64,000 nt of DNA, from the NCBI GenBank assembly GCA_003117195.1, contig BDSI01000063.1, positions 62,001 through 126,000 of the forward strand, in the 5' to 3' direction. The notes beneath the pieces were generated by a model. It did no database searches and was not told the DNA's origin. It saw nothing but the letters and a program-made list of their open reading frames with translations. This DNA comes from Eudorina sp. 2006-703-Eu-15 (Eukaryota; Chlorophyta; Chlorophyceae; Chlamydomonadales; Volvocaceae). Positions 22,244 to 34,000 of this stretch are shown piece by piece. The position numbers and the translations under genes were made by a program. Every line of letters starts with the position of its first letter. Position 1 is the stretch's first letter.

Positions 22244-25074
22244 ATGGCAGGCCTCGCAAAAGAAGTTGCCAACGCACCTTGCAGTAGCAGCCATGGCGCC
22301 GCAGGATGGCACGCCGTCCTCCAACTTCCACACCAGCTACACGCATACCGTCTTAAATTATTATTCGATTCCGGCAACACGAACATCTTTCCGGAGGGCT
22401 TCGCGCGAGAGGTACGCGTCTGGCAAGTCGGTTTCTTACGCGACTAGGCGAGAATGCACCATAAGGCCACATAATATTCAAACTTTGGGCCATCAAAACT
22501 GTCTTCGCGTGTATCTGCGACAACAGACCTCCTGTCCCTCACCGCCTCTTCCCCGTCCGCCGCCTCGCCCTCCTCACCCGTTTCCCCGCGGGATTCACGA
22601 GGTCCACTCTAACCGAACGCCCACACGCGGCCATCTTGGCATCCTTCCCTTTAGGCCATAGAGGTCGGGCCGGTAGACGGCCACACCGGGCCTTGCCTCC
22701 TGCTCTTCACCTTCGTGTCGATGAGCCCCCGGGAGTTCACCCAGTGGCAGGAGCGCACCTGCTACGACTGGGTCGTCCTCAGAATCTTCTGGATCCCGGC
22801 GGCGCCATCAATGCCGCCAGGAGCCTCAGCGCCGGCGACTGGGGCTGCCGTACGGCCGTACGACGTCTACACGGGTCCTGCGGCGCTGCGTGAGGCGGTG
22901 CGGGCCACGCCCATGCCGCCCGGCCCCGAGGGTGGGCGGGGCGTCCGGCTGCAGGTCTACCCGCGCTCCGAGGAGGCGGCAACGGCGGTGAGCAGTAGCA
23001 GCTGTGGCACCTGTAGCAATCGGAGCGGCAGTAGCACCTGTAGCACCTGTAGCAATCGGAGCGGCAGTAGCTGCACCACCTGCACCAGCAGAAAGCATCC
23101 CGTGCATTACGGGAAGCAACAGCTGCAACCACGTGGACTCTCACGAACAGCCCTCCCACGGGGAAGGGGACCGAGGGGAGGGACGGGAGGTCGGCGGCTA
23201 GGGGCCCAAGGGTTGCAGCACGACGGTGTTCAGCTCGGGGGCGAGGCGGCACAGGCGCTGCCGTCACGTGGTGTCTATGTGTGTTTGTGTTTGTGTGTTT
23301 AATTTGAAGCCCACCCAGAACCGCCCATGCCCGGTTGTGTGGTTGTGGGCGGGCAGGGACTTTACGGGCAGTCCTTGCAGGGACGATTCGAGACACGAGT
23401 GAGGCGGACCTCCTTACCCCGGCGCTCCCCACGTACCTCCCCCACTGAAGCTACCCCGCTTGCCGTTCTTGCTCCTGTACGGCATCGTACGACATTGTGC
23501 CAGGAGTTGCTGCGCGATGTCGTCGACCTGGATCTGGACACCCCGCAGTACGTACTGACTGTCGTACAGTGGCCCTCCGAGGCCGTGGCCGCCGCGGCGG
23601 CGGCGCTGGCGGCGGCCGACGCCGACCACGTTCGACTGGCCAAGGCACATGAGAAGCTGCAGAAGGCGTCCTTGCGTATGGCGGAGGAGCTGGAGGCGAT
23701 GGCGGCGGCGCTGCGGGCCGGCGGCGAGGTGGCGCTGACGGAGGCGGAGATGGCGGCGGCGGAGGCGGCGGCGGAGGCGCCGGGCGTCGCAGAGGCCGAA
23801 GGGCAAGGTGGTGATGGCGGCGCGGCAGCGGCCGCGGCAGCGGCAGCGACCGGACAACAGTCGACAGGCAAGAAGGGGGAGGTGCGGACAAACGGCGGAG
23901 GCGGAGATGGGGGTGGCGGCGGCGGCGGGAGAGCTGTGCCGGTGGTGGAGGCTGTCGCGGGCATCGCAGACCCGACGGAGCGCTGGCGCGCCGCGACGGC
24001 GCGGTCGGGGCTGGAGCGGCGCCGGGTGGCGGAGCGGGAGGTGCGGCGCGCGGGCGTGGTGGAACGGTGCGCGGAGGAGCGGTCGGGGCTGGCGGCGGCG
24101 CTGGCGGCGGCGCAGGCGGTGGCCGAGTACTCTTTCGGGCTGATCCCGGCGGCGGGACACTACCTGTACGGCAGCGAGCGGACCAAGAAGATGCCCGGGC
24201 AGCTGTGCCGGGCAGGTGGGTGACGTGGGCGCGGGGGAGTGGGGGAGGCGGCGGGTTGAGAGGGCGACCGCATCGGACGTGCCTTCCGCCGAAGTCACGA
24301 GCTTCGCTCGTTGGCCGGGGGAAGGAACGGGGAGGGGTGGCAGGACGGATGGCTGGCCGCGTGTTGTTGGCGAGGGGTCCTGGGCGGGAACAGCAAGGGG
24401 GGACATCCTGACACGCGGTGTCGCCGGGCGGGATGTGCCTGGGCTGCTTTCACGTTCACCCTCCCGCCGCGCCCACTTCCCCCCCCTCCACACACACACA
24501 CTACCCCCCAGCCGGCAAGCTGCGCGAGGCGCTCATCACGTGCACCGGCAGCGCCGCGCTGCCGCCCGGCCTGGCCGCCGTGGACGTGGGCGCCGCACCG
24601 GGGGGCTGGTCGCAGCAGCTGGCGGCCGCGGGGGCGCGACTGGTGGTGTCCATCGACCCCGCGGAGATGGACCCGGAGGTGGCGGCGCTGCCCAACGTGC
24701 GGCACCTGCGCTGCAAGTGCGAGGACGCGGTCTCGACCGGCCGGCTGGCGGCGGCGCTGGCGGAGGCGGGGCTGGCGGCCGTGGACCTGCTGGTGTGTGA
24801 CGTGAACGCGCATCCCGGGGACGCGTACGCGATGCTGCAGCCGGTGCTGCCGCTGCTGGCGCCCGGGGGGCAGCTGATCCTGACGCTCAAGACGTTCGGT
24901 CGAGGGCGGGACAAAGACGCGTTCGGGGAGGAGCTGGCGGCGCGGCTGGGGGAGGGGTTCGAGCCGGGGCGGCTGGTGTGGCTGCTAAGCAACACGCAGT
25001 TCGAGCGGACGTACGTGGCGAGGCGGCGGCGGCGGGGGGCGGCGCCGGGGGACACCGCCGGTGTGGATACGTAG
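22244..25074 (+). CDS. FtsJ/RrmJ-fold SAM-dependent RNA 2'-O-methyltransferase-like protein
   Basis: Probable RNA ribose methyltransferase. Deduced exons: 22244-22411, 22655-22987, 23504-24215, 24512-25074. Phases agree and give 591 aa. The last exon is the Rossmann domain: SAM motif VDVGAAPGGWSQQL (~430-441), acidic ribose-binding DPAEMD, LLVCDVNAHP, LTLKTFGRG and NTQFERTYV. The K-D-K-E tetrad typical of RrmJ is present (about Lys407, Asp501, Lys531, Glu569). Upstream, exon 3 carries an Ala/Glu-rich and then Gly-rich linker before YLYGSERTKKMPG. Exons 1 and 2 are weakly supported: splice phases fit, but I recognise no domain there, and another start such as ATG 22293 is possible. Cellular target (rRNA, tRNA, organelle) cannot be read from the sequence. 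Confidence 0.8.
22990..23080. repeat. ~40-bp imperfect direct repeat in methyltransferase intron 2
   Basis: The block CACCTGTAGCAATCGGAGCG with flanking AGCAGTAG is repeated twice. It translates to a Ser/Cys-rich pattern that I regard as intronic. Confidence 0.75.
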
Positions 25075-26399
25075 GGGGCCGCGAGGGGAGAGGGGGCGTG
25101 CTTCTTGGCCTTTGGATATTCGCCTTGGTACGGCTTGGCTCAGGGGGGGTAGTTGAACTTCTAGCACGGGGCGCGGTGAGCAGTAGTACGACATGTGTCG
25201 TACGATGGTGACGTGTCTTGGGACTGTATGGGCAGTACGGATGTGATCTTTGGGTACTTGAGAGCAGCGGCGGCACGCGGACTGGCTCGTGGGCTGCCGC
25301 TTCCGCTTCTGCTTCTGCTGGGGATACGGTAGCTGCTGACCATATATGTTGCGAGCGGGGTGTGGTGGAATGCCAGCAGGCGGGGGACTGTGCGCGTCGG
25401 GCGGACGGCGGGCGGGCGGGATTGCATGAAGCATTCATCTACCATCTCGGAGCGCAGCTACCCTGCGGCAGATACCCTGATGGGGTGGGCTGCACGAGTG
25501 CCGTACTCGGCATGTGCCAGCATGTTTTCCTGATCAGGACGCGGAAGTTGCGGACCTGCCAGTCCTGCCGGTCCTGGTGGAAGCTGCCACAGCGGCAGCG
25601 CAGGCTGACCGTCAGCAGCGGCATCACTGCCCACGTGGCTTCTTTCGTGCGTGCGTGTGTGTGCGTGTGTGGTTGTTACATATCTGACCGGGCCTGACGC
25701 TGGCCAAGGGTGTGTGTGTGTTATCAAGGAGAAAAGCTGAGCCGCGAATAAGCAGAACCGTGTCCAGCAATGCAACCGACGACTGAGACCGAGACCAGAG
25801 TTACCAATATGCCAGGGCGAAGTGTGTGTGTGTGTGTGTGTGTGTCGATCGCCGGGGCGCGGGGCGGCCACCCTTGCCCTTCGGGGAAGACCACAGAGGC
25901 ACCCCTCTATTGAGGAAGGGTGTACCACTTACCACTCCATCGACTGGATGTACGCGACGCAGAGACGGATGAGGGGCATCGCTGGGGTCGGAGGCTCTAG
26001 GGTGTTGCGGGCTCGGGAGCGGGATGCGGCCGCGCATGGGGGTTTTGAGGGCGGGGGTGGGGGCCGGTCCGTGGGTGCAACCGATGGAGGCACCCCCAGC
26101 TGACCAGCCACGGGGGCGCTGCAGATGTGCGTGTCCGCAGTTGCCACTCGTCTCTGGCCTCGTCGAGCAGCGCCTCCAACGCGTTCACCGAAGAGCGGGG
26201 CACTAACTCGTGTGCTTGGTGTAGGTGCGAGGGAGGTGCTCTCCGTCCCGACCTCCGACCTCCCTGCCTGCCTGCCTATGAACACACGCAGAATGCCCCC
26301 CCCTAGGATATAACCAGGCAAGCGCTGGCTCCGACCCATCCCTGGATCACCAAACCGAGCTCCGACCTCCACCGCGGCCCCGGCGGGGCAGCACGCACC

Positions 26400-26434
<35 letters not shown>

Positions 26435-28040
26435 GGGGACCTGTCCCGGGCCCTCGCTGGTACCGTACAGCGCATGCGCGCCTCGCTCCGTCACGTGCAG
26501 GTGGTGTATACACGAGGCCCGTGGTGCACCAGTCGGTCGATTACGGTGGTGAATGGATGAATGAATAAACGTTACATCGGCACCCAAAAAGGGTGTGATG
26601 CGACGCGATGCGATGGCACCCAGGGAGGACGCCATCCACGGTACGTCCCCGGACCCCGCCCCCAGGGACTGGGCCCTGGCGCAGCCGCCCACCAGCAAGC
26701 CAACGACCCAACCTTGCCGCACGCCGTCGCCGCCCCGACTAGACCCAGCCACCACGCGTCTGAGACGTGCACTGCAACACACCGTGGGTGCCGCCGGGTG
26801 ATCACGGCTCCGCAGCAGCACGCCTTGTGTCGCCCCCCCCTGTGCCGTACACATTCACATACGCACGCAGGATGCCCCGCGCTCCCGCCCTGCCTGCCCA
26901 CGAACACACGCAGGCAGCCGCCTCCCCCCCTCGAGTATATCACCCGGCGAGGGCTGGCTCCGACCACATCCCTGGATCACCCCGGATCGCGATAGATCAC
27001 AAATTCAATACACAGGCGACATGACGCTGTGTTCCAAGTATATGAAGTACGGCACCGCACGTACCGTATTGCCCGATCACGAAATGAATGCGGCCCCAGG
27101 TCGCGCGCCCCCAGGTCCCTCCGAGACCACCTGGATCACCGGAGGCTGCCTACTAGGCTAGGCTAGGCTAGGCAACCTGGCAGTTCAAGGCCCGCTCGTC
27201 GGATCCGTGCGTCAAGAGGCAGTCGTGCACTGCCCAGCCGTCCCGCCCAACAGGGAGGCCTACAAGGGACAACTGCTCGCGGGCAGAGCACGGCACGCTC
27301 GTCGATGACCGGGTCCCCGCGGGTGGCGGGTCACACGGAATGACAGGAGTGGATCGCCGGAACCCGTCATCCCGAAGTCGCGGACATGGAGGGATCACCG
27401 CTCGTGGGATCACCGCTCGATGCGGACGCACGCCGCACTGCCCCACCCACCCACCCATCCGGCAGCTGGGACACCCCTCCCCCCAGCCGGCAGAACCGCA
27501 CCGCAAGCGACGTAATACAGCACGGCAACCCTGAACCATGGCCCTACAATGCCTTGGCCACGCCTCGCCCCGCCCAACACGCGCCCGCCGCGCGTCCTGC
27601 CGTCCTGCCGTCCTGCCGGGCACCCCGGCCGCAGCAACAGCGTCAAAGCGCCAGAGGTAGCTCACATAACCGCACTGAAAACTCACCGTCACGTAACCGC
27701 CGTCACATAGCCGCCGTCACATAACGGTCTACATTCTCTACGTGCGCCCGCCCTGATCACTTAACAACCCCCCCTGGATCTCACCCCCGAGACCCGGCCG
27801 CTCATCTCGGGGTGTCGTGCACCTCGCGGACGGATCTGCTGCGGCGGGGCCCCCACCGCAGTACCGTAACCTCCGCGGCGGCCCTGTCCGCCCCACGCGG
27901 CCAGCAGGGACGGGGGCGCTCGCCTCAACACACCACACACCACCACACACCCGCGCACATCCACACACATTCGACCACACCCAAGAAGCGCGTCCGTAAT
28001 GTGATGTTCCCAATGGGGCGTCGTTTGCTGCACGTTGCCC
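25075..28040. other. Gene-free convergent region between methyltransferase and kinase-LOG genes
   Basis: No exon is supported. Contents: (GT)12 at 25821-25845, (GACA)9 at 26399-26434, two diverged ~85-bp direct copies (26262-26347 and 26886-26980), a short GGCTA array (27152-27171), and several copies of the phrase CTGGATCACC. It looks like decayed repeat DNA plus two 3' UTRs. Confidence 0.5.
26399..26434. repeat. (GACA)9 microsatellite
   Basis: Uninterrupted tetranucleotide run in intergenic DNA. Confidence 0.95.
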
Positions 28041-31000
28041 TCACTTCCTGCCCCGCCCCGCCCCTCCCCCTCCGTGCGCCTCCCCCAGGCTGCGGAGCAC
28101 GTCCTCGGCGCTCACCGCATGTGCGCTCACCACTGCTGGCGGCGGCGGAGTACCCAGACCTGAAGCCCGCCGGCTGCGGTGCCGACTGCTCGCGCCGCTG
28201 GCGCCGCCGCCGCTGCTGCCCGCGACGGCGGCAGCATGCGCCGGGCTCAACGCCGCCGGAACCGACGGCTTGCCGCCGTCGACGCGGACCGCATCCGCCG
28301 CCGCGGCGGCGGCGGCGGCGGCAGCGCCAGCTGCGGCGACCTCCGCCGCCTCAACCTCCAGCTCTGCCAGCTTCTCTAGACGGGCTTCCAACTCCACCAG
28401 CTGCGCGTCCGGAGCCCCCCCGGCGTTGGCGTCGGCGGCAACAGTCCCGGGGCCGTCAGCGACATCTTCTCCCTCTGCCTCCTCCTCGCCCTCCTCGCCC
28501 TGCTCTTCATCCGCGTCCGGCTCTGGTTCCGGAGCGGGTAGCTCGTAGAAGGTGGCCAGGTACTCGAGCACCTCGTCGTTGGTGCGGGCCACCATCACTT
28601 GCCGCACCTCCGCGGCCTTCAGGGCACCCGTCTGGTCGAACTCCTGGAAGGGGAGGAAGAGGGCAGGGCGCAGCCGGGGCGGGGGATGAGAGCTCTGAGG
28701 TTGGGACCTCCCGCTGGAGCCGTGGAGCGATACGCGAGGGCCACCACCATGGTATGCCCGGCGCATGCTACACCCCGGTGTAACGACCGGTGTAACTGAC
28801 AAGCCGACCCTTCCCCCCCGTGCCCCGGCGTGAGCCCCGACACGGTCCTGCACGGCAGTACGGTCCTGGCCCACCTGCAGCAGCTGCAGCAGTCCGTCGT
28901 AGAAGCCGTCCCAGTTGACGATGAGCAGCGGCACCGGCAGGCCGGTGCCCAGCTTGCCGAGCTGCATGAGGGTGAGGATGGAGAAGAGCTCGTCCATGGT
29001 GCCCAGGCCGCCGGGCAGGAACAGGTAGGCGGTGCGTTGGGCGGTGTGGCGGCGGGCGCCGGCGTCCGTGAGGGCGACCTGGGCGGCGTGGGCGTGGGAG
29101 TGGGCGTGGGGGCCGGGGGCCGGGGGAGGGGGTTTAGCTGTCTCGATTGACATGAGGGGACACGAGGGGACATGAGGGGACATGAGGGGACATGGGGGGA
29201 CATGGGGGGACGCGGAGTAATGTTGAGGACGTGGGCAGGTGGGCAAGCGGGCAGGTGGGAAATTGAACGGGAGGGAGCAGCGAGGCAGGTGAGACTTTGG
29301 ATGGCGGCCAGGATGGTGCCGCGGGTCGGGACGTAGGGGATGTGGGCACGTCAGGGGGTGAGGACGTGGGCGGGCCTGGAAGGAAGAGCGGAGACAGGAG
29401 TTGGATAAGGAGGGTACAGGAAATTGGTTGACGGGGGAGGGGATAACGAGAAAACCTCCAAGTCACGTCCTGGGGCGGCTCTCCGGGCAACCCAAAGGGT
29501 GGGGTCAGCGGCTGGCCGGGTCCGTACCTTGCGAGTGGGCAGGTACTTGCACGTGAAGGCGGCGCCCGCCGGCAGGTAGTCCTACCCGGGGGGGCCCCGG
29601 GGGGTGGGGGCATAGGAAATACCGGAGGGTGGGGGGTGTTGGGGGGCGGGAAGGGTGACCCACCCGGTCGCGGGCGGGTGGGTAGCCAGTTCAGCACGAT
29701 GGATGCGCCGGGGGGGGAGGGGGCCGCGCAGCAGCCTCATCCCGCGTGACCCCGGGGGCCCGCGATGCGGCCCCCGCTGGTTGACCTTTGGGTCGGCTTG
29801 CAGCCTCCGTCGTCGTCGGGGGGGGGGGCCGCGAATCGCAGTCCGGGGTGGTCCCGTCGGGGAACTCACCCGCACGACAAGACAACACAAGACAAGACGT
29901 GACGACATGCGGGGGCCCCCAGCAACCCCGCGCTCCGCAAGGTGCTGCTGCGGCGGCAGTACGTACGGGGTCGCCACGTGGCCCTAATGACACACAAACT
30001 GCCGTACAGGCGAGCGCCTTGCCCCACCCCTGTCCTCCCTCCCAAGCCCAGTCCCAACGAGCAACACCAATCATCATCAGGCCATCACCCAGTCATCGAA
30101 GACATCCCGCTGTCCCCGCCCCCCCCACCTCCATGGTCAGCACGTTGGTTCCGGCCTCGCGGCTGATGCGGATGCCCCCCACCGGCACACCCGCGCGCAG
30201 TCCGCCCTCGGAAGCCGCCCGCATCATCCCCGGGCCCCCGCCCGTCCACACGGGACTGCCCAGCAGCAGCGCCACCTGAGGGGCAGGCAGGCAGGCAGGC
30301 AGGCAGGCGGGCAGGCATGCAGGGAGGGGCACAGGGCGGGACTGAGGGGTTGAAAACGAAAACAGCCCGGACACACCCAGCCCGGGAGGCAGAGGGAGGG
30401 GAGGCAGGGAAAGGGGGAGAGAGTGGGCAAGAGGTGAAGCGGGAAGAGAGCGAGAGCAACGGGAGGCGAGAGAAAAGCAGGAAGGCACGGACAGGAAAAA
30501 AGGGATTGTAGGGAGGCCTCGCGCCAACAGCGGCAGAGCAGCCAGCGCAAGGTATCAAAAAGCGAAAATTTCTCAGCGGAAGTCAACAAGGGGCGGGGAG
30601 GGGCAGCAGCAGCCTCCGCAGCGCCTCTTATCTGCGGCGGGGCTACTCTCTCACGACTCAAGAGCCAGGGAGCACGACATGACACATGCTCACACTCAGC
30701 TCATTCACATGCGGTTGGACAAATGAATGCAATGAAAGCGCGGCGCAGCAGAAACTGATTTCGGCCAGGGAAACGAACTCTGCGAGGGGCGGAGGTGCCG
30801 AGAGTAGCAAACTAGCAATCGTCCTTGATTCGTTGACAATTTTGTTTGTTGGCCTCAGGTTCCTCAGCAGCGCGTACACATAATCTAATCTATCATAATC
30901 GCCGTAGCTTTTTTGTAGTGTCGAGGCGAGAGGGGACCAGGAGGCCGAATGCTGGTTGGTTGCGCTTGGGCTGGTTGAATTGAAGCACGCACCGTGAGAG

Positions 31001-34000
31001 GTGAGAGGTGCGCAGGTATATTTATGTTTATATCACGGATGGTGGCACCCTTAGGAGGGCGACCATGAAGCAGACATCAGTAATGTTCAAACGTCAGACC
31101 CATGGGTCACTGCTCGCGCCCGCCCACGTACACCCGCCTGGCCTCCTCCTCGCCTCGAAGCCCGGCACGGGGCCTGCACCCCCACACCTGACCCGCAGCA
31201 CCCGATAACCGCGCCCCGCCTGCCAACACCGTGACTGCAATCGCGGCCGCCGCTGCTGCCAGGGCGCCGGCCCTGCCCTTCCGTCGAGTCGCTGCAGCGA
31301 CGGCAGTGGCGGCGGCTTCCGCAGCAGTGGCGGCCACTGCCACTGCCCCCCTCACCCGCTCCGCAAGCCGGATGGCCCTCTCCCAGTACGGCGACCCATG
31401 GGCCAGCCGGGCGCTGCCGAAGTAGACAGCTCCGGGGCCCAGCCGGCCGATGAGCGCGTAGCAGCCCAGGAGCTCCTGCGGGGGTGGTGTGTGGCGGTGG
31501 CGGTTGTGGTGGTTGTGGCGGTTGCAGTGTTGCAGCGGGGTTGCAGTGGTTGCGGTTGTGGCGGTTGTGGTCCGGTGGGGTTTGCGTGGGGGAATACGAG
31601 CGAGAGTGCTGCCGGCTTCCTAGGGGAAGTAGCGTAGCCAGGGGTGAGGGCTACGCAGCGGGCGGGAGGGCGGGTGGGACTGAGAGTCGGCGCGAGGGCG
31701 GCCGTGGATGAAACACACACGCATACCCACGGTCAACACGGGTACGGCAAGATACGGCAGCTCCGCGCCATGGTCTCACCTGTGCCACCTCCATGGCGCT
31801 GCTGTCCTGCACCACGTCACCCGCCAGGTCACCTGCGGTGGTGTACGACGCGTACGGATATGTACCGCAAACGTACATATGTTAGCCGTCTTGCTTATAA
31901 AATGTGCTTCCAAGGCTGGGCCCAGCGGAGCCCAGGTGCAGGAAGTTGCGCGGAGCGCCGGCGGAAGGAACACCCACTGTGCCCATAATGCCGTTGCCTA
32001 CGAGCTACGACAATGTGCCGTACTGCGTCGTACCGTGCAGCCTGGCGTGAAACCACTGCCAGTCGCCCTGAGACAGCTCAGCGCCCACCACGCGTACGGC
32101 AGCGGCACCCGCCAGGCAGGCCACCTCGCAGCAGCGCTCCAGGGGCAGACCTGAGATGATGCCGTACATGAACCTGCAGCCGTTTAACCGAGGGGGCGTA
32201 AGATCACATTCTCTTTGCAACGGGGCGCGGTCTTGGCCACGACAGTGTACGGTGGACTTTCTGTAGCGACCGAGCGTGTTAGCAAGCGAGTAATTGACGA
32301 GGTTTGGAGGTTCGGAGAATATGTCGGAAGGTGTGCTGGGTGCCGGCGGAAGCCCACCCCAAGATAGGCGATCCGCTCGAGATCCTCAGCTCCCCGCCAT
32401 CCGTCAGATGGACCCACCATCACATCCACCTGGTGACCCCCCGCACCGGCCCTGCTCCGAAGCCACACCACCGTCGACTCCGCCGAGCAGGCTTCGGCTG
32501 TCACACCCCTGAACCCGCTGCGTCCGCTGCAACACGACCCCTCCAACTCTGCTCCCTGCCAACACCCCGCCATTGCCACCATGCCCACCTAAGTCAGCCG
32601 CGCATGCGTGCAGCCCCGCAAACCCAGCGCCCTCCCACAGCTTCCCTCCCAAACCCCTCTCCTCGCGTTACCATTTTCCCCGCAGCCGCACAAGCCGCGC
32701 CAGGATCGTCACACCAACCCTGTCATACAATACACAAGAGTCATAACCGCACCGTCACGCCGTACCGTCGTACAGCCCACCCTCCTGGCACGCACCCGGC
32801 CGTGAAGTGGTCCCCCGCGCCGGTGGTGTCCACCACAGCGATCCCCGGCACCGCCGCCACCGCCACCAGCCCCTCCATGTCCCGGGTTGCGGCCACGCAG
32901 CCCAGCACCCCGCGGGTCACCACCGCCCCCTGGCAGTACCGCAGCAGCAGCCCCAGCACCGCCGCCGGCAGCGTGCTGTCTGGCGGGTACCCCGCCTCGG
33001 AGGCAGCGTCCCCGGGCGCCGCGCCGCCGGCGGCGGCGGCCGTGGCGGCCGCTGCCGCCGCGGCGGCGGCGGCGGCTTCGGAGCAGCGTACGAGCATCTG
33101 CGCCTCGTCCTGCGGGGGCGAAGGAGGAGCTATGGACCGTCAGGGGAGATTATCAAAGGGACGTTGTGTGGCATCATCACCGGGCGCATACAACCAATAC
33201 GGTACACGCACTCTGGTTCCGTTGCTGCTTGATGCAATGTCTTCGCAGGTTTTACCACGATCAGCAGAATGATATTGTAGCTGGTTATCTTGTCGAGCGG
33301 GTTTCTCGCTGATCACATCATTTACCGGACGTCTCCGGCGTACTGTCACCTCCAGGGGGCGTCCCGGCGGGCCCCCTCACACCTCGTTGCAGACACAGAA
33401 GTGGATGCCGCCGCCCTCCAGCACCTCCTGAGGAAGGGGACCGAAGTACAACCAGGTAGCAGGTAATGTTGAAAATGACATTGGACTGCATGAAATCGCA
33501 AAGTTAAAGCCTGAATTGATTCGGGGTCTGAGGGACCGCGGTACCGAGGCAGGCACCAGACGCGGGAGGGAGGGGAGGGGAGGAGAGGCGGAGGCCGGGG
33601 TAACGGGGGAGAGTTCGCACCCGGAGGGCGCCGACGGGACTGCCGACGTCCCTCCAAGGAGGTAAGGCCCATCTAACAGACGAAACGAACCTCAAGCCCC
33701 CTCCAGGGATGGTTTCGCTCGGCGCCCCGACCCGACCCGACCCGACCCGATGTGATGTGGCCGCAACCCGGTGTGACACGCCGGCTCCCCCTCCAGCATG
33801 GCGCACCCCCGGTCGCACCGTCGCCCTCGCGCACGGCTGTGCCTTTACCTGCAGCTGCTTGTGGTACGACCGTACGACTTCGTACGACGCCAGGTCCAGG
33901 ACGACCTTCGCGCCCACCTGCGCAGCGGCACGTTTCCGGAGAAACGGGCGGGCGGGGGTTGGGTGCTCTGTGGCGGTTTCGCTGTCTTGATTGCCACAAT

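Noticed and set aside
27812..28783. 323-codon plus-strand frame
   Set aside because: Antisense to the acidic and Ala-rich C-terminal exon of the kinase-LOG gene.
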